From Alphaproteobacteria bacterium (GTDB lineage: Bacteria > Pseudomonadota > Alphaproteobacteria > Rhizobiales > Rhizobiaceae), in the NCBI GenBank assembly GCA_024742485.1, contig JANSYK010000001.1:992001-1056000 (forward strand): DNA of 64,000 nucleotides, in the 5' to 3' direction. Below the pieces are notes generated by a model. It saw only the letters and a list, made by a program, of their open reading frames with translations. It did no database searches and was not told the DNA's origin. Both the position numbers and the translations under genes were made by a program. Of the stretch, positions 28,093-36,523 are shown piece after piece. How positions within the stretch are numbered: the first letter of the stretch is position 1; every line of letters begins with the position of its first letter.

Positions 28093-28859
28093 CACTCTGC
28101 CGTCCATCCACCGTCGATCATCAAGGCGGATCCGGTCACCAGAGACGATGCATCAGAGGCCAGATAGACCACCGCACCCATGATGTCCTCGACCTCACCG
28201 ACCCGACCAAGCTTGATCTTTTCTTTTACCCAGCGCATCCGCTCGGGGTCGTCAAAGGTCGCAGCGGTAAAGGGCGTCCGAATGAATGTCGGACAGATCG
28301 TATTGACCCTGATCCCGTGCGGCCCGAATTCGATCGCCATGGATTTGGTGAAGCCTTCGACGGCGTGTTTGGATGCACAGTAAACAGCGCGATCGATGCC
28401 GCCCACATGGCCCATCTGGGATGAAACATTGATCAGGGACCCCGGTCGTCCGGCCGCCAACAGACCACGGGCGGCGGCCTGCATGAGGAAATAGGCGCCA
28501 CGCAGATTGACATCCATCACGGCATCGAAGTCATCCGTGCTTGTCTTGTCCGCCGCACTGTGCCGGGCCAGCCCGGCGCTGTTGACCACAATATCAAAAG
28601 GGCCGTTGGCGTCCATTGCCGCCTGCATCGGCTCGATTTCGCCGACATCGAATGGCAGTGCCTGCACGCTCCATCCCTGGTCGCGGAACAGGCGCACATT
28701 TTCCTCAAGTCGGGCTTCATTGCGAGCATTCAGGACAACGTCCGCCCCGGCCTCGGCCAGCGCGACCGCACAGCCCTTGCCAATGCCCGATGTCGCGCCG
28801 GTGATCAGGGCGCGCTTGCCGTCCAGCCGAAAGGAAGGTGTTTTGGGCAATGCGGTCAT
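28092..28859 (-). CDS. short-chain dehydrogenase/reductase (SDR)
   Basis: This 255-residue classical SDR has cofactor motif TGATSGIG, NSAG (for NNAG), a catalytic Ser in NVSSQMG, YCASK for YxxxK, and the C-terminal GSALMIDGGW. The residue after the second strand is NARNEARL, which leaves NAD versus NADP open. It overlaps its neighbours on both sides (ATGA upstream, TGATG downstream), so it is an integral step of the operon pathway, probably oxidising a secondary alcohol. Confidence 0.9.
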   Translation of the reverse strand: MTALPKTPSFRLDGKRALITGATSGIGKGCAVALAEAGADVVLNARNEARLEENVRLFRDQGWSVQALPFDVGEIEPMQAAMDANGPFDIVVNSAGLARHSAADKTSTDDFDAVMDVNLRGAYFLMQAAARGLLAAGRPGSLINVSSQMGHVGGIDRAVYCASKHAVEGFTKSMAIEFGPHGIRVNTICPTFIRTPFTAATFDDPERMRWVKEKIKLGRVGEVEDIMGAVVYLASDASSLVTGSALMIDGGWTAE

Positions 28860-29890
28860 TGGGTCTGTTCCGTGGGAAGTCTTCGGGCTTTGTTGAATTC
28901 GCGCAGCCGTGCAAATACATCAACGCCAAGCTGATGGTAAACGTCCAGAATATCGACCAGGACCCAGTTTTCCCGTATCAGCCCGTTTTCGCAACGCCAG
29001 AAATCCAGGCTCCGCATGGTGATTTTCTGATTAGCCGGGGCAATGCCCAACCACCCATTGTCAGATATCGTCATCCGCATGCCAGGCCATGCGGTGAATC
29101 CGACGAAATCCCCATCGGCAAAAAGGTGTCCTTTTCCGATGGATCCGACCCTGTCCGGCATCGCATTGAGAAACGGGATCTGGTGCCAGTTGCGAAATCC
29201 GGCAATGCCCCGCGCCGTGCCGATCCCCGATGGGCCATACCAGCTGAAGCGCGGGTGCCAATAATCCTCCAGCCGCATGGCCTCGACCCCGCCTTCGGCA
29301 AAGTTGCCGAGCGCTGCCAACATGTCCGACACCAGTTTGCGGCTGGCGGCAGTACGTTCATCATCATGGGTGCCGGCGACCAAGCCGTCCTGTTTTGCCG
29401 GACCCGGAACATGCCACTCGCGGCCGAGACTGGGCGCCATGGGCCATGCACCGGCCTGCATCATGAGCTCCGGAATATCCCAGAGAGCCTGCATTTCAAC
29501 GATCCGGTTATCCTCGACCCGGTAAAACTCGTGAAAGCGCATCGACACCTGATGTCCGGTCGGCGGGATATCAAGCCAGGGCGCCGCGAACGTGCCGGTA
29601 TAGTATCCAGCGCATCCCACCCAATTCGCACCCAGCAACGATTCACCCGCCATGACAATGGTATCCCGGCGTTCAAGATCAGGCATTGCCTGATACAGCG
29701 GCATCAGCACGTTGTTCAGCAAGTCGATCGGGCCACCGACATTTTCAAACGGATAGGCCAAAACGATTTCACCGTTCGGATGGAACGCATTCTGCAGGGC
29801 AGCCCTTACCCGTTCCGGCTCGAAATCATAGAGCGCATGGCGTAGGGGCTGCAGCAACGCCTTGTTGTTGCAGTGGATATCAACAGACAT
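28856..29890 (-). CDS. SnoaL/NTF2-fold protein, two-domain
   Basis: This 344-residue protein has two SnoaL-like halves. The second half carries YWHPRFSWYGPSGIGT and ends with SLDFWRCENGLIRENWVLVD followed by QLGVDVF. The same closing signature is found in the proteins at 31218-31769 and 36524-37528, so the three are paralogs. Possible roles are dehydration, isomerisation, lactone or ring opening. It is coupled to the SDR gene by a 4-bp overlap. Confidence 0.77.
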   Translation of the reverse strand: MSVDIHCNNKALLQPLRHALYDFEPERVRAALQNAFHPNGEIVLAYPFENVGGPIDLLNNVLMPLYQAMPDLERRDTIVMAGESLLGANWVGCAGYYTGTFAAPWLDIPPTGHQVSMRFHEFYRVEDNRIVEMQALWDIPELMMQAGAWPMAPSLGREWHVPGPAKQDGLVAGTHDDERTAASRKLVSDMLAALGNFAEGGVEAMRLEDYWHPRFSWYGPSGIGTARGIAGFRNWHQIPFLNAMPDRVGSIGKGHLFADGDFVGFTAWPGMRMTISDNGWLGIAPANQKITMRSLDFWRCENGLIRENWVLVDILDVYHQLGVDVFARLREFNKARRLPTEQTQ

Positions 29891-29917
29891 GGTCCGCTCC
29901 GAATGGTCCCACCGGCC

Positions 29918-31228
29918 TCATTCCGCAGCCTCTCCATAGGGTATGTTGCGACCACCATAACGGCGAACCCTGACATTCGCCTGTTCGGCATGTCCGACGA
30001 ATCCTTCCAGCATGCACAACCGCGAGCAATATTCGCCGATTTTCGCAGCCGCTTCGTCCGTCGTCACCTTCTGGTAGGAGTGAGTCTTCAGATATTTGCC
30101 AACCCAAAGACCTCCAGTATAGCGACCGGCCTTTTTCGTCGGAAGCGTGTGGTTGGTGCCGATGACCTTGTCTCCATTGGCGACATTGGTTCGTGGCCCA
30201 AGGAACAGCGCGCCATAGGAGGTCATGTTGTCAAGGAACCAGTTATCGCGATCGGTCATGACCTGCACGTGTTCGGAGGCGATGTCATTGGCGACCTCCA
30301 ACATCTCCTCATAGCTGTCACAGACAATCACCTCGCCATAGTCCCGCCAGCTGGCGGATGCCGTTTCGGCCGTCGGCAGGATGGTCAGAAGCCGGTCGAT
30401 CTCGGCCAGTGTTTCTTCGGCAAGCCTGCGCGATGTGGTTACCAGCACGGCCGGCGAGTTGTAGCCATGCTCCGCCTGTCCCATCAGATCGGTGGCGCAC
30501 ATCTCGGCGTCAACCGTCTCGTCGGCGATCACCATGGTCTCGGTTGGTCCGGCAAAAAGATCAATGCCGACGCGGCCGAACAATTGCCGCTTGGCTTCAG
30601 CCACGAACGCATTGCCCGGACCAACCAGCATATGGACCGGATCGATGGTTTCGGTACCGATGGCCATGGCCCCCACCGCCTGTATCCCACCAAGCACGTA
30701 GATCTCGTGCGCACCACCCAGATGCATAGCAGCGATCACGGCCGGATTTGGCTCGCCCTTGAAGGGCGGCGTTGCGGCAATGATCCGCGGCACACCTGCA
30801 ACCGATGCCGTTGCCACGGACATGTGGGCGGATGCAACCATCGGAAACTTGCCGCCCGGCACATAACACCCGACGGATTGGACTGGAATGTTCTTGTGAC
30901 CAAGAATCACTCCCGGCATGGTTTCCACCTCGATATCGAGCATCGAGTCGCGCTGCGCCTGTGCGAAGTTGCGAACCTGCGTCTGGGCAAACTTGATGTC
31001 TTCCATGTCGCGGGTTGAGACACGGTTCATCAGGGCGTCAATGTCACTCGGCGTCAGGCGGAACGCGTCGGGCGTGTAATTGTCGAATTTCTGCGACAGT
31101 TCGCGAACGGCAGCATCCCCCCGTTCTTCTATGTCAGAAAGCGTCGTCTCGACGATGTGCCGAACCTTCGCGTCATCCTCCGACCGTTCCGCGTCCGGCT
31201 TCCCCCGCTTGAGATACTCAACTGACAT
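29918..31228 (-). CDS. histidinol dehydrogenase paralog (HpsN-like)
   Basis: This 436-residue protein aligns with HisD along its length: [41 protein letters not shown], the zinc Gln/His in MGQAEHG, SEHVQVM, and the late His in [10 protein letters not shown]. HisD enzymes oxidise a primary alcohol in two NAD-dependent steps to a carboxylate. No other his genes are nearby, and non-biosynthetic paralogs such as sulfopropanediol dehydrogenase (HpsN) are known, so a catabolic alcohol-to-acid step is likely. The ATG at 31228 follows AGGAACG and overlaps the upstream SnoaL gene by 11 bp. Confidence 0.83.
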   Translation of the reverse strand: MSVEYLKRGKPDAERSEDDAKVRHIVETTLSDIEERGDAAVRELSQKFDNYTPDAFRLTPSDIDALMNRVSTRDMEDIKFAQTQVRNFAQAQRDSMLDIEVETMPGVILGHKNIPVQSVGCYVPGGKFPMVASAHMSVATASVAGVPRIIAATPPFKGEPNPAVIAAMHLGGAHEIYVLGGIQAVGAMAIGTETIDPVHMLVGPGNAFVAEAKRQLFGRVGIDLFAGPTETMVIADETVDAEMCATDLMGQAEHGYNSPAVLVTTSRRLAEETLAEIDRLLTILPTAETASASWRDYGEVIVCDSYEEMLEVANDIASEHVQVMTDRDNWFLDNMTSYGALFLGPRTNVANGDKVIGTNHTLPTKKAGRYTGGLWVGKYLKTHSYQKVTTDEAAAKIGEYCSRLCMLEGFVGHAEQANVRVRRYGGRNIPYGEAAE

Positions 31229-31769
31229 TACACGTTCCTTCCTGTGCCGGCGCAGGTGGCTGCTTTTCACCGCGATCAAACGCTTCCCACCCCTCGCCCC
31301 CAAACACGTCCACACCGAGCTGCGAAAGCACGTGCGGAAAATCCACCATCACCCAATTGTCGACGATCTTGCCATCAACGACCTTCCAGAAATCCATGTA
31401 GCGGATTTCCACCCTTTTTCCGGTGGGTGCGACCCCCATGAAATCACCGCTATGGGTCGCCTCCTGGCGGCCGAAAGCCGCGGCCCATTCGCCCATGTAG
31501 AGGCGGGCTTCATCAACACAGCTCTTGTCGGAAAATGCCGCCTGAAAAGGCTTTTGCCAATTCTCCTGAAACGCCCTGATCCCGTCCTTGGTTCCACACC
31601 CGAAATTGCCCATCCATCGAAAATCAGCATCGAAAAACTCGCCGATATCCTCAATCCGGTGATCGTTGAGCCCGTCGACCAGGTTTTCGATTACGGTTCT
31701 GGTAGCATCGGTTTTCGATAGGTCGGTATCTTTGGACAATACCGCCTGTTCCGGTCGCGATCCCTTCAT
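31218..31769 (-). CDS. SnoaL/NTF2-fold protein, single-domain
   Basis: This 183-residue protein corresponds to the C-terminal half of the two larger SnoaL paralogs. It has [23 protein letters not shown] and closes with [19 protein letters not shown], then QLGVDVF. The start follows GAAGGAGGG, a strong site. It overlaps the HisD-like gene by 11 bp. It is probably a homodimer or pairs with a two-domain paralog. The reaction is unknown. Confidence 0.77.
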   Translation of the reverse strand: MKGSRPEQAVLSKDTDLSKTDATRTVIENLVDGLNDHRIEDIGEFFDADFRWMGNFGCGTKDGIRAFQENWQKPFQAAFSDKSCVDEARLYMGEWAAAFGRQEATHSGDFMGVAPTGKRVEIRYMDFWKVVDGKIVDNWVMVDFPHVLSQLGVDVFGGEGWEAFDRGEKQPPAPAQEGTCNVS

Positions 31770-31809
31770 ATACCCTCCTTCCCGGTTTCAATGTGCATTG
31801 GTCGAGACA

Positions 31810-32967
31810 CTACCCTTTCACCGCACCAGCGGTCAGGCCGCTGACGATCTGCCGCTGGAAGATCATCACCAGCAGGAAGAGTGGCGCCGTGATCGAGACG
31901 GCCGCAGCGACAGCCTCCACCTGGTCGGTGGTGGTTGTTTCCCGATTGAAATAGCCCGCAATCGCCGGAACCATGGTCTGGTTTTGTGCATCGAGCAGCA
32001 GAGACGTGACCAGATAGTCGTTATAGCCAAGCAGAAAACTGAACAGCCCGGTGGTAATGACACCCGGCCACATGACGGGCATGATCACCCAGCGAAATGC
32101 CTGAAAATGTGTGCATCCATCTACCCGCGCCGCCTCATCCAGTTCCGCCGGAATATTCTGGAAGAACGAGCGCAGCATCCAGATTGTAAAGGGCTGATTG
32201 ATCGCCACAAGCACGGCGATCACCGCGAATGGCTTGCCGTAAAGCGTCGGCGCGGCATCGCCAAGAATGGGCCTCAAAATCTCGGCTGAATTGATGAACC
32301 AGGGCAGGTAGCCCGCAACCAGGACCGAATGCGGCAACGCCCTAAAGACCAGGGCAATGATCAGGATCCAGAACGCCAGATTGGAGCCGGATCGCGCCAG
32401 GCCGTATCCGGCAAGGGTGCCGAATGTCAGCGACACCGTCACGACGCCGGTGGTGACGATCAGCGAATTGATGAAATTGCGATAGAACTCGTTTTCCCAC
32501 CAGACCGCCGAATAGTGCTCCGTCGTCAGACCGATAACCGGATTGCCCAGTGAGCCGAGGGCTGAATTGACAACATTCATGATCGGTGGCAGCGCGCCGA
32601 CGAAAATCAGGACGAAGGCCAGTCCCAGCAACAGGGATCCGCAGATCCAGCCGAACCAGACCTGGCCATAGGGTGAATACTGCCGAACCATGCCGGGCAG
32701 CCATTTGACGGCCAATTGGGCAGTCAGGACCAGCAGCACAATGCCCGCCAGGATATCGGGCACGGAGAGCCCGCTACCCCTTTCGAGCGTCGCCGGACCA
32801 AAAATGACACTCAGCGGATTGGCAGAGAACGCATCGATTGGCTCCTTGAAGCTCATCACGGCGATCCAGAAGATCGGAAAGGCCGCAATGAGACACCAGA
32901 TGGTCAGGAATCCTGCCGAACTGAAACGCAGAGCGGTCGACTGGCGGAAAGCGCGTGGGGTACTCAT
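31810..32967 (-). CDS. MalG-type ABC transporter permease with extra membrane segments
   Basis: This 385-residue permease has the EAA loop ELDEAARVDGCTHFQAFRWVIMPVMWPG near the C-terminus, typical of carbohydrate (CUT1) MalG proteins. It is about 100 residues longer than usual because of an insert at about residues 65-135 with two more hydrophobic stretches (ILAGIVLLVLTAQLAV and WICGSLLLGLAFVLIFVG). It shares TGATG with malF, so the two are coupled. Confidence 0.88.
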   Translation of the reverse strand: MSTPRAFRQSTALRFSSAGFLTIWCLIAAFPIFWIAVMSFKEPIDAFSANPLSVIFGPATLERGSGLSVPDILAGIVLLVLTAQLAVKWLPGMVRQYSPYGQVWFGWICGSLLLGLAFVLIFVGALPPIMNVVNSALGSLGNPVIGLTTEHYSAVWWENEFYRNFINSLIVTTGVVTVSLTFGTLAGYGLARSGSNLAFWILIIALVFRALPHSVLVAGYLPWFINSAEILRPILGDAAPTLYGKPFAVIAVLVAINQPFTIWMLRSFFQNIPAELDEAARVDGCTHFQAFRWVIMPVMWPGVITTGLFSFLLGYNDYLVTSLLLDAQNQTMVPAIAGYFNRETTTTDQVEAVAAAVSITAPLFLLVMIFQRQIVSGLTAGAVKG

Positions 32968-33989
32968 CAGCTTGTCCCCTTGTGATCGCGCCAGGTCCGG
33001 CGCAGCAGCGGATAAAGAAGGATGATGATTCCGATCATGGTCAGCATGGCGCTGGCCGATGCCCGCGATATGGAGCGGTTACCGCTGTCATCGGGGGTCA
33101 ACAGATCGAAGGTGAGCCACTGCAGCGAAATCACATGGGCTTCGCTGGAGAAACCGATGATTTCATCGAACACCCGATAGCTGTCCATCAGGTGAATCAG
33201 CGACAGGAAAATGATCAGCGGCATGAGGTGGGGAATGACCACATAACGCAAGCGCTCCCAGCGGCTGGCACCGTCGATAATCGCGCTCTCGAGCGTGTCC
33301 TGATTGACGGTCTGCAGACCCGCATAAAGTACAACGAAGGCAAAAGGCGCCACATGCCACACCCGGTAGCCCATCATCAGGATTTCAATCGTCCAGCCCT
33401 GGGCAAAGAGCGCAATATCGCGCTGAAGCCACCATTCCAGGAATGCCGTCATGATGCCGTCGCCAACAAACAGCCAGCGGATCGACAGCGCGCCGATAAC
33501 AGGCGTGATGATGAAAGGCAGGAGGGAGATGAAAATCACCGGCCCCCGAATGGCGCGTGTGGCATTGTTGACGGCAACGGCCAGCGCAAGGCCGACGATG
33601 ATGACCAGAGGCAGTGTGATCAATGTGAATGTGAGGGTAAACCGCAACGCTTTCCAGAAATCGATGGACAGAAGCGCGGAAACACTACCAGCGGAAATTG
33701 CTGCCCAGGCCCGTTCCGGTTCGAGAACGTTGATGTAGCTCTGCCAGCCCACATATTTGGTCTCCGTGACGATCTTGCCGTCATCACCCAGAATCGGGCG
33801 TGTCTTTTCTTCGGTCACACAGGTCTGTTTGAGGAACCCGGCGGTGCAGTTTTCGACCTCCACCGTCTCGAATTGCGGCTGTGTCAGATAGAAACTCTGT
33901 GAGAAAACGCTGACCAGCGGCGCTGCGATAAAAAGCAGCATCATGAAGATGGATGGCGCCACAAAGGCTGCAAATGTCTTGAACTTCAC
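32967..33989 (-). CDS. MalF-type ABC transporter permease
   Basis: This 340-residue CUT1 permease begins with a membrane helix and has a periplasmic loop at about residues 35-90 with two cysteines (ENCTAGFLKQTC). The EAA loop is ESAIIDGASRWERLRYVVIPHLMP. The start codon is GTG at 33989, preceded by GGGGAGG. It forms the channel with the MalG-type subunit. A stem-loop separates it from the binding-protein gene. Confidence 0.88.
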   Translation of the reverse strand: MKFKTFAAFVAPSIFMMLLFIAAPLVSVFSQSFYLTQPQFETVEVENCTAGFLKQTCVTEEKTRPILGDDGKIVTETKYVGWQSYINVLEPERAWAAISAGSVSALLSIDFWKALRFTLTFTLITLPLVIIVGLALAVAVNNATRAIRGPVIFISLLPFIITPVIGALSIRWLFVGDGIMTAFLEWWLQRDIALFAQGWTIEILMMGYRVWHVAPFAFVVLYAGLQTVNQDTLESAIIDGASRWERLRYVVIPHLMPLIIFLSLIHLMDSYRVFDEIIGFSSEAHVISLQWLTFDLLTPDDSGNRSISRASASAMLTMIGIIILLYPLLRRTWRDHKGTS

Positions 33990-34017
33990 TGGCCCGTCCT
34001 CCCCAAATCAGAAGTAT

Positions 34018-34040
34018 CGGGAGGACAAGATGCCCTCCCG
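34018..34040 (-). promoter_or_regulatory. stem-loop between binding-protein and malF-type genes
   Basis: CGGGAGG and CCTCCCG form a 7-bp GC-rich stem with a 9-base loop, in the 60-bp gap after the binding-protein gene. There is no T-run on the minus strand, so it is more likely an mRNA-stabilising hairpin than a terminator. Confidence 0.45.
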
Positions 34041-34049
34041 TTCTCAATC

Positions 34050-35270
34050 CTATTTGATCAGACCGGCTTCTTTGGCCGATTTCAGATACTCGGCTTCGAC
34101 ATTGGCTAGCGCTTGCTCGGCGGTGCTTTCACCGGTGAAAAACGAGGCCAGATTGTTGCCGAGTGCCGTATGCATCATCCCCATCTGGGAGGTGGATGGA
34201 TACGGCGCTGGTGCCGGGTCCGCCGTAGCGGCGGCGATGGCGCCATTTGCCAGGCGATTGGGCTCATACCCGTTAATCAGCCAGATGGCTTCGTCGCTGT
34301 TGGCCTGAACCATTTCCTTGTCCAGCCCTTCCATGGCGACACGAAACGCCGCATCAGCCTCGTCGTCCGATATATTCTTTGCGATAACGATACCGTCCCA
34401 CCAAAGTGTCGTGGCCGGCGCGCCGCCTTCCATGGCAAGCGGAGCAGATGCGGTGTCTACCTTGCCGGTGACCTGCGATTCATTGGCGTCATCCATGGCG
34501 GCCGCACGGGAGGCCCACAGATTGGCCATGGCAATCTTGCCCTGCTGGAACTGCTGCTGGACATAGGTGGAATCGGACACCAGATATTCCGGATCCATGT
34601 AGGCGGTGAGTTCCTTCATTTTCTCGAGGGCCTTGATGCCAGCCTCCGAATTCACCGACGGGGTGCTGTCGGCATTGACGAAGGTGCCACCGAAACCGAG
34701 GAACATGTTGTTGAAGTCCTGCGCCAGGTTCCAGCCGGTTTTCATCGTGCCGCCAAGCGGATAGTCGACGACGCCGGCCTCCTTGATTTTCGCTGCTGCC
34801 GCCAGAACGTCGTCCCAGGTAACGGGCACATCGATTCCCAGTTCATCGAGAATATCCTTGCGGAACATCAAATGCTGGGTGTTGACCATCATCGCCACGG
34901 CCATGACTTTTCCGTCGATCGCGATCAGCTGGTTTGGTGTCAGGTTCTGCCCATATTTGGCGACCAGATCGTCAAGTGGACGGATCGTCCCCTCGTTGAT
35001 CAACGGTGTGATCGTCCCGTTTGAAACACCGCCGATCTGGTAGAGCGCCGGATTGGCCGCAAACGCCGAAGGCTGCTTGGTTCTGAATTCCTGATCGAGC
35101 TCGGCGCTGAAATTGCCGCATTCGGCCATCGCCTCGGTCACTGATTTCCAGGCTTCGAAGCCGGCGGAAAAGGATTTCACGGGAACCGTGTTTTCGAAGG
35201 CGCAGCCGGCCCATGCCGTTGTCGAAAGGAGCGTGATGGCGCCCGCAAGTGCTATTTTTTTGAAATACAT
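34050..35270 (-). CDS. ABC transporter sugar-binding protein (MalE/UgpB-type)
   Basis: This 406-residue periplasmic protein has a Sec leader ending AWAG (about residue 22). Family features are MVNTQHLMFRKDILDELGIDVPVTWDDVLAAAAKIKEAG and KIAMANLWASRAAAM. The ATG at 35270 follows GGGAG. The neighbouring permeases and ATPase make a complete CUT1 importer. The ligand is a carbohydrate-like molecule that I cannot name. Confidence 0.87.
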   Translation of the reverse strand: MYFKKIALAGAITLLSTTAWAGCAFENTVPVKSFSAGFEAWKSVTEAMAECGNFSAELDQEFRTKQPSAFAANPALYQIGGVSNGTITPLINEGTIRPLDDLVAKYGQNLTPNQLIAIDGKVMAVAMMVNTQHLMFRKDILDELGIDVPVTWDDVLAAAAKIKEAGVVDYPLGGTMKTGWNLAQDFNNMFLGFGGTFVNADSTPSVNSEAGIKALEKMKELTAYMDPEYLVSDSTYVQQQFQQGKIAMANLWASRAAAMDDANESQVTGKVDTASAPLAMEGGAPATTLWWDGIVIAKNISDDEADAAFRVAMEGLDKEMVQANSDEAIWLINGYEPNRLANGAIAAATADPAPAPYPSTSQMGMMHTALGNNLASFFTGESTAEQALANVEAEYLKSAKEAGLIK

Positions 35271-35326
35271 AATGTTCTCCCGGTGTTGCTTCGGTTGCCG
35301 CTCAAGATCGTGCAGCTGTTGGGTGA

Positions 35327-35347
35327 CCCGCAATCGACATATGCGGG
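35327..35347 (-). promoter_or_regulatory. stem-loop between ATPase and binding-protein genes
   Basis: CCCGCA and TGCGGG pair perfectly around a 9-base loop in the 92-bp gap between the ATPase gene and the binding-protein gene. Flanking GGGTGAC and GTCACCC could extend the structure. It may affect mRNA processing at the start of the binding-protein message. Confidence 0.4.
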
Positions 35348-35362
35348 CCGATTCGGGGGTCG

Positions 35363-36412
35363 TCACCCCGCAATGCGTTCGCCTGTTTCCGTGTTGAACA
35401 GGTGGCAGATGTTGGCCGCAATGGCGATCGATACGGTGTCACCGATCTCTGCCCTGAATTCCTTTCCGGCCTTGACCGATACGAATGCACCACCGACCCG
35501 CTGGGTGATCATGGTCGCATCCCCAAGCAGTTCCATCGTGTAGACGGCTGCATTGATTTCGGCCGGCGTTTCGCTGACCTTCGCGTCTTCGGCCCGAAAA
35601 CCGAGCGTGACCGGACCATTCGGGGCGGACAGGCCGGCAATCCGCACATGTTCGGCCTCGAAAACACCGTCGGTCACCGTTCCATCCATCAGGTTCATCG
35701 CCGGGGACCCGATGAAACTGGCAACGAAGGTGTTCTCCGGATTATCATAAATGTCGGTCGGAGAACCGACTTGCTGGACCACACCCTTGCTCATGACAAC
35801 CACCCGGTCGGCCAATGTCATGGCCTCGATCTGGTCGTGGGTGACATAGATCGTCGTAACCTTCAGTTCGTGCGAAAGATTCTTGATCTGGGCTCGGGTG
35901 GACACCCGGAGTTTCGCGTCGAGATTGGACAGCGGCTCATCCATCAGGAATACATTGGGCTCGCGAACGATGGCCCGTGCAAGCGCGACGCGCTGGCGTT
36001 GACCACCCGATAACTCAGCCGGCTTGCGGTGCAGGAATTCTTCCAGTTCGACCATCCGCGCCGCCCGCATGACCCGCTCGTCATGGGTCGCGGGGTCAAT
36101 CTTGCGAACCTTCAATGGAAAGCGGATGTTTTCGTAGACATTCATATTCGGATAAAGGCCGTAGGACTGAAAAACCATCGCGACATCCCGGTCCTTCGGA
36201 TCGAGGTCGTTGACGACGCGGCCATCAACGATGATCTCCCCTTCCGTCGCATCCTCCAGCCCGGCAACCATGCGCATGGTTGTGGTTTTGCCGCATCCGG
36301 ACGGGCCCAGCAGGACGAGGAATTCCTGGTCCGCGATCGTCAGATCGAAATTGTCGACGCCGACGAAACTTCCCCACCGTTTGGAGATATTGCGCAACTG
36401 AATTTCGGCCAT
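35363..36412 (-). CDS. MalK/UgpC-type ABC transporter ATPase
   Basis: This 349-residue ATPase has Walker A GPSGCGKTT, Q-loop FQSYGLYPNM, signature LSGGQRQRV, Walker B NVFLMDEPLSNLD and H-loop IYVTHDQIEAMTLADRVVVM. A C-terminal OB-type regulatory region follows from about residue 240 and is typical of UgpC/MalK. The start follows GGGAGGAC. It is the first gene of the 12-gene leftward operon and lies next to the twin palindromes. Confidence 0.94.
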   Translation of the reverse strand: MAEIQLRNISKRWGSFVGVDNFDLTIADQEFLVLLGPSGCGKTTTMRMVAGLEDATEGEIIVDGRVVNDLDPKDRDVAMVFQSYGLYPNMNVYENIRFPLKVRKIDPATHDERVMRAARMVELEEFLHRKPAELSGGQRQRVALARAIVREPNVFLMDEPLSNLDAKLRVSTRAQIKNLSHELKVTTIYVTHDQIEAMTLADRVVVMSKGVVQQVGSPTDIYDNPENTFVASFIGSPAMNLMDGTVTDGVFEAEHVRIAGLSAPNGPVTLGFRAEDAKVSETPAEINAAVYTMELLGDATMITQRVGGAFVSVKAGKEFRAEIGDTVSIAIAANICHLFNTETGERIAG

Positions 36413-36435
36413 TCCGTCCTCCCGTCACCTATTTC

Positions 36436-36451
36436 TTGCATAGGTATGCAA
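36436..36451. promoter_or_regulatory. palindromic operator copy 1 (TTGCATA-GG-TATGCAA)
   Basis: A perfect 7-bp inverted repeat with a 2-bp centre lies 24 bp upstream of the ATPase start codon, in the divergent promoter region. A second, nearly identical copy starts 55 bp away. Length and symmetry suit a LacI-family operator, and the LacI gene of this operon is the natural candidate. Confidence 0.7.
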
Positions 36452-36490
36452 TTAAGCTAGACTCAGATCGCCGACTTTGGCAAGGAATTT

Positions 36491-36506
36491 CTGCATTCGT
36501 ATGCAA
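36491..36506. promoter_or_regulatory. palindromic operator copy 2 (CTGCATTCGTATGCAA)
   Basis: This copy shares 13 of 16 bases with copy 1 and has arms TGCAT/ATGCA around a centre containing CG, the dinucleotide usual at the middle of LacI-type operators. It lies 18 bp upstream of the rightward SnoaL gene at 36524. Two sites about five helical turns apart could allow looping and joint control of both transcripts. Confidence 0.7.
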
Positions 36507-36523
36507 ACAGCTGGGATAACTTG

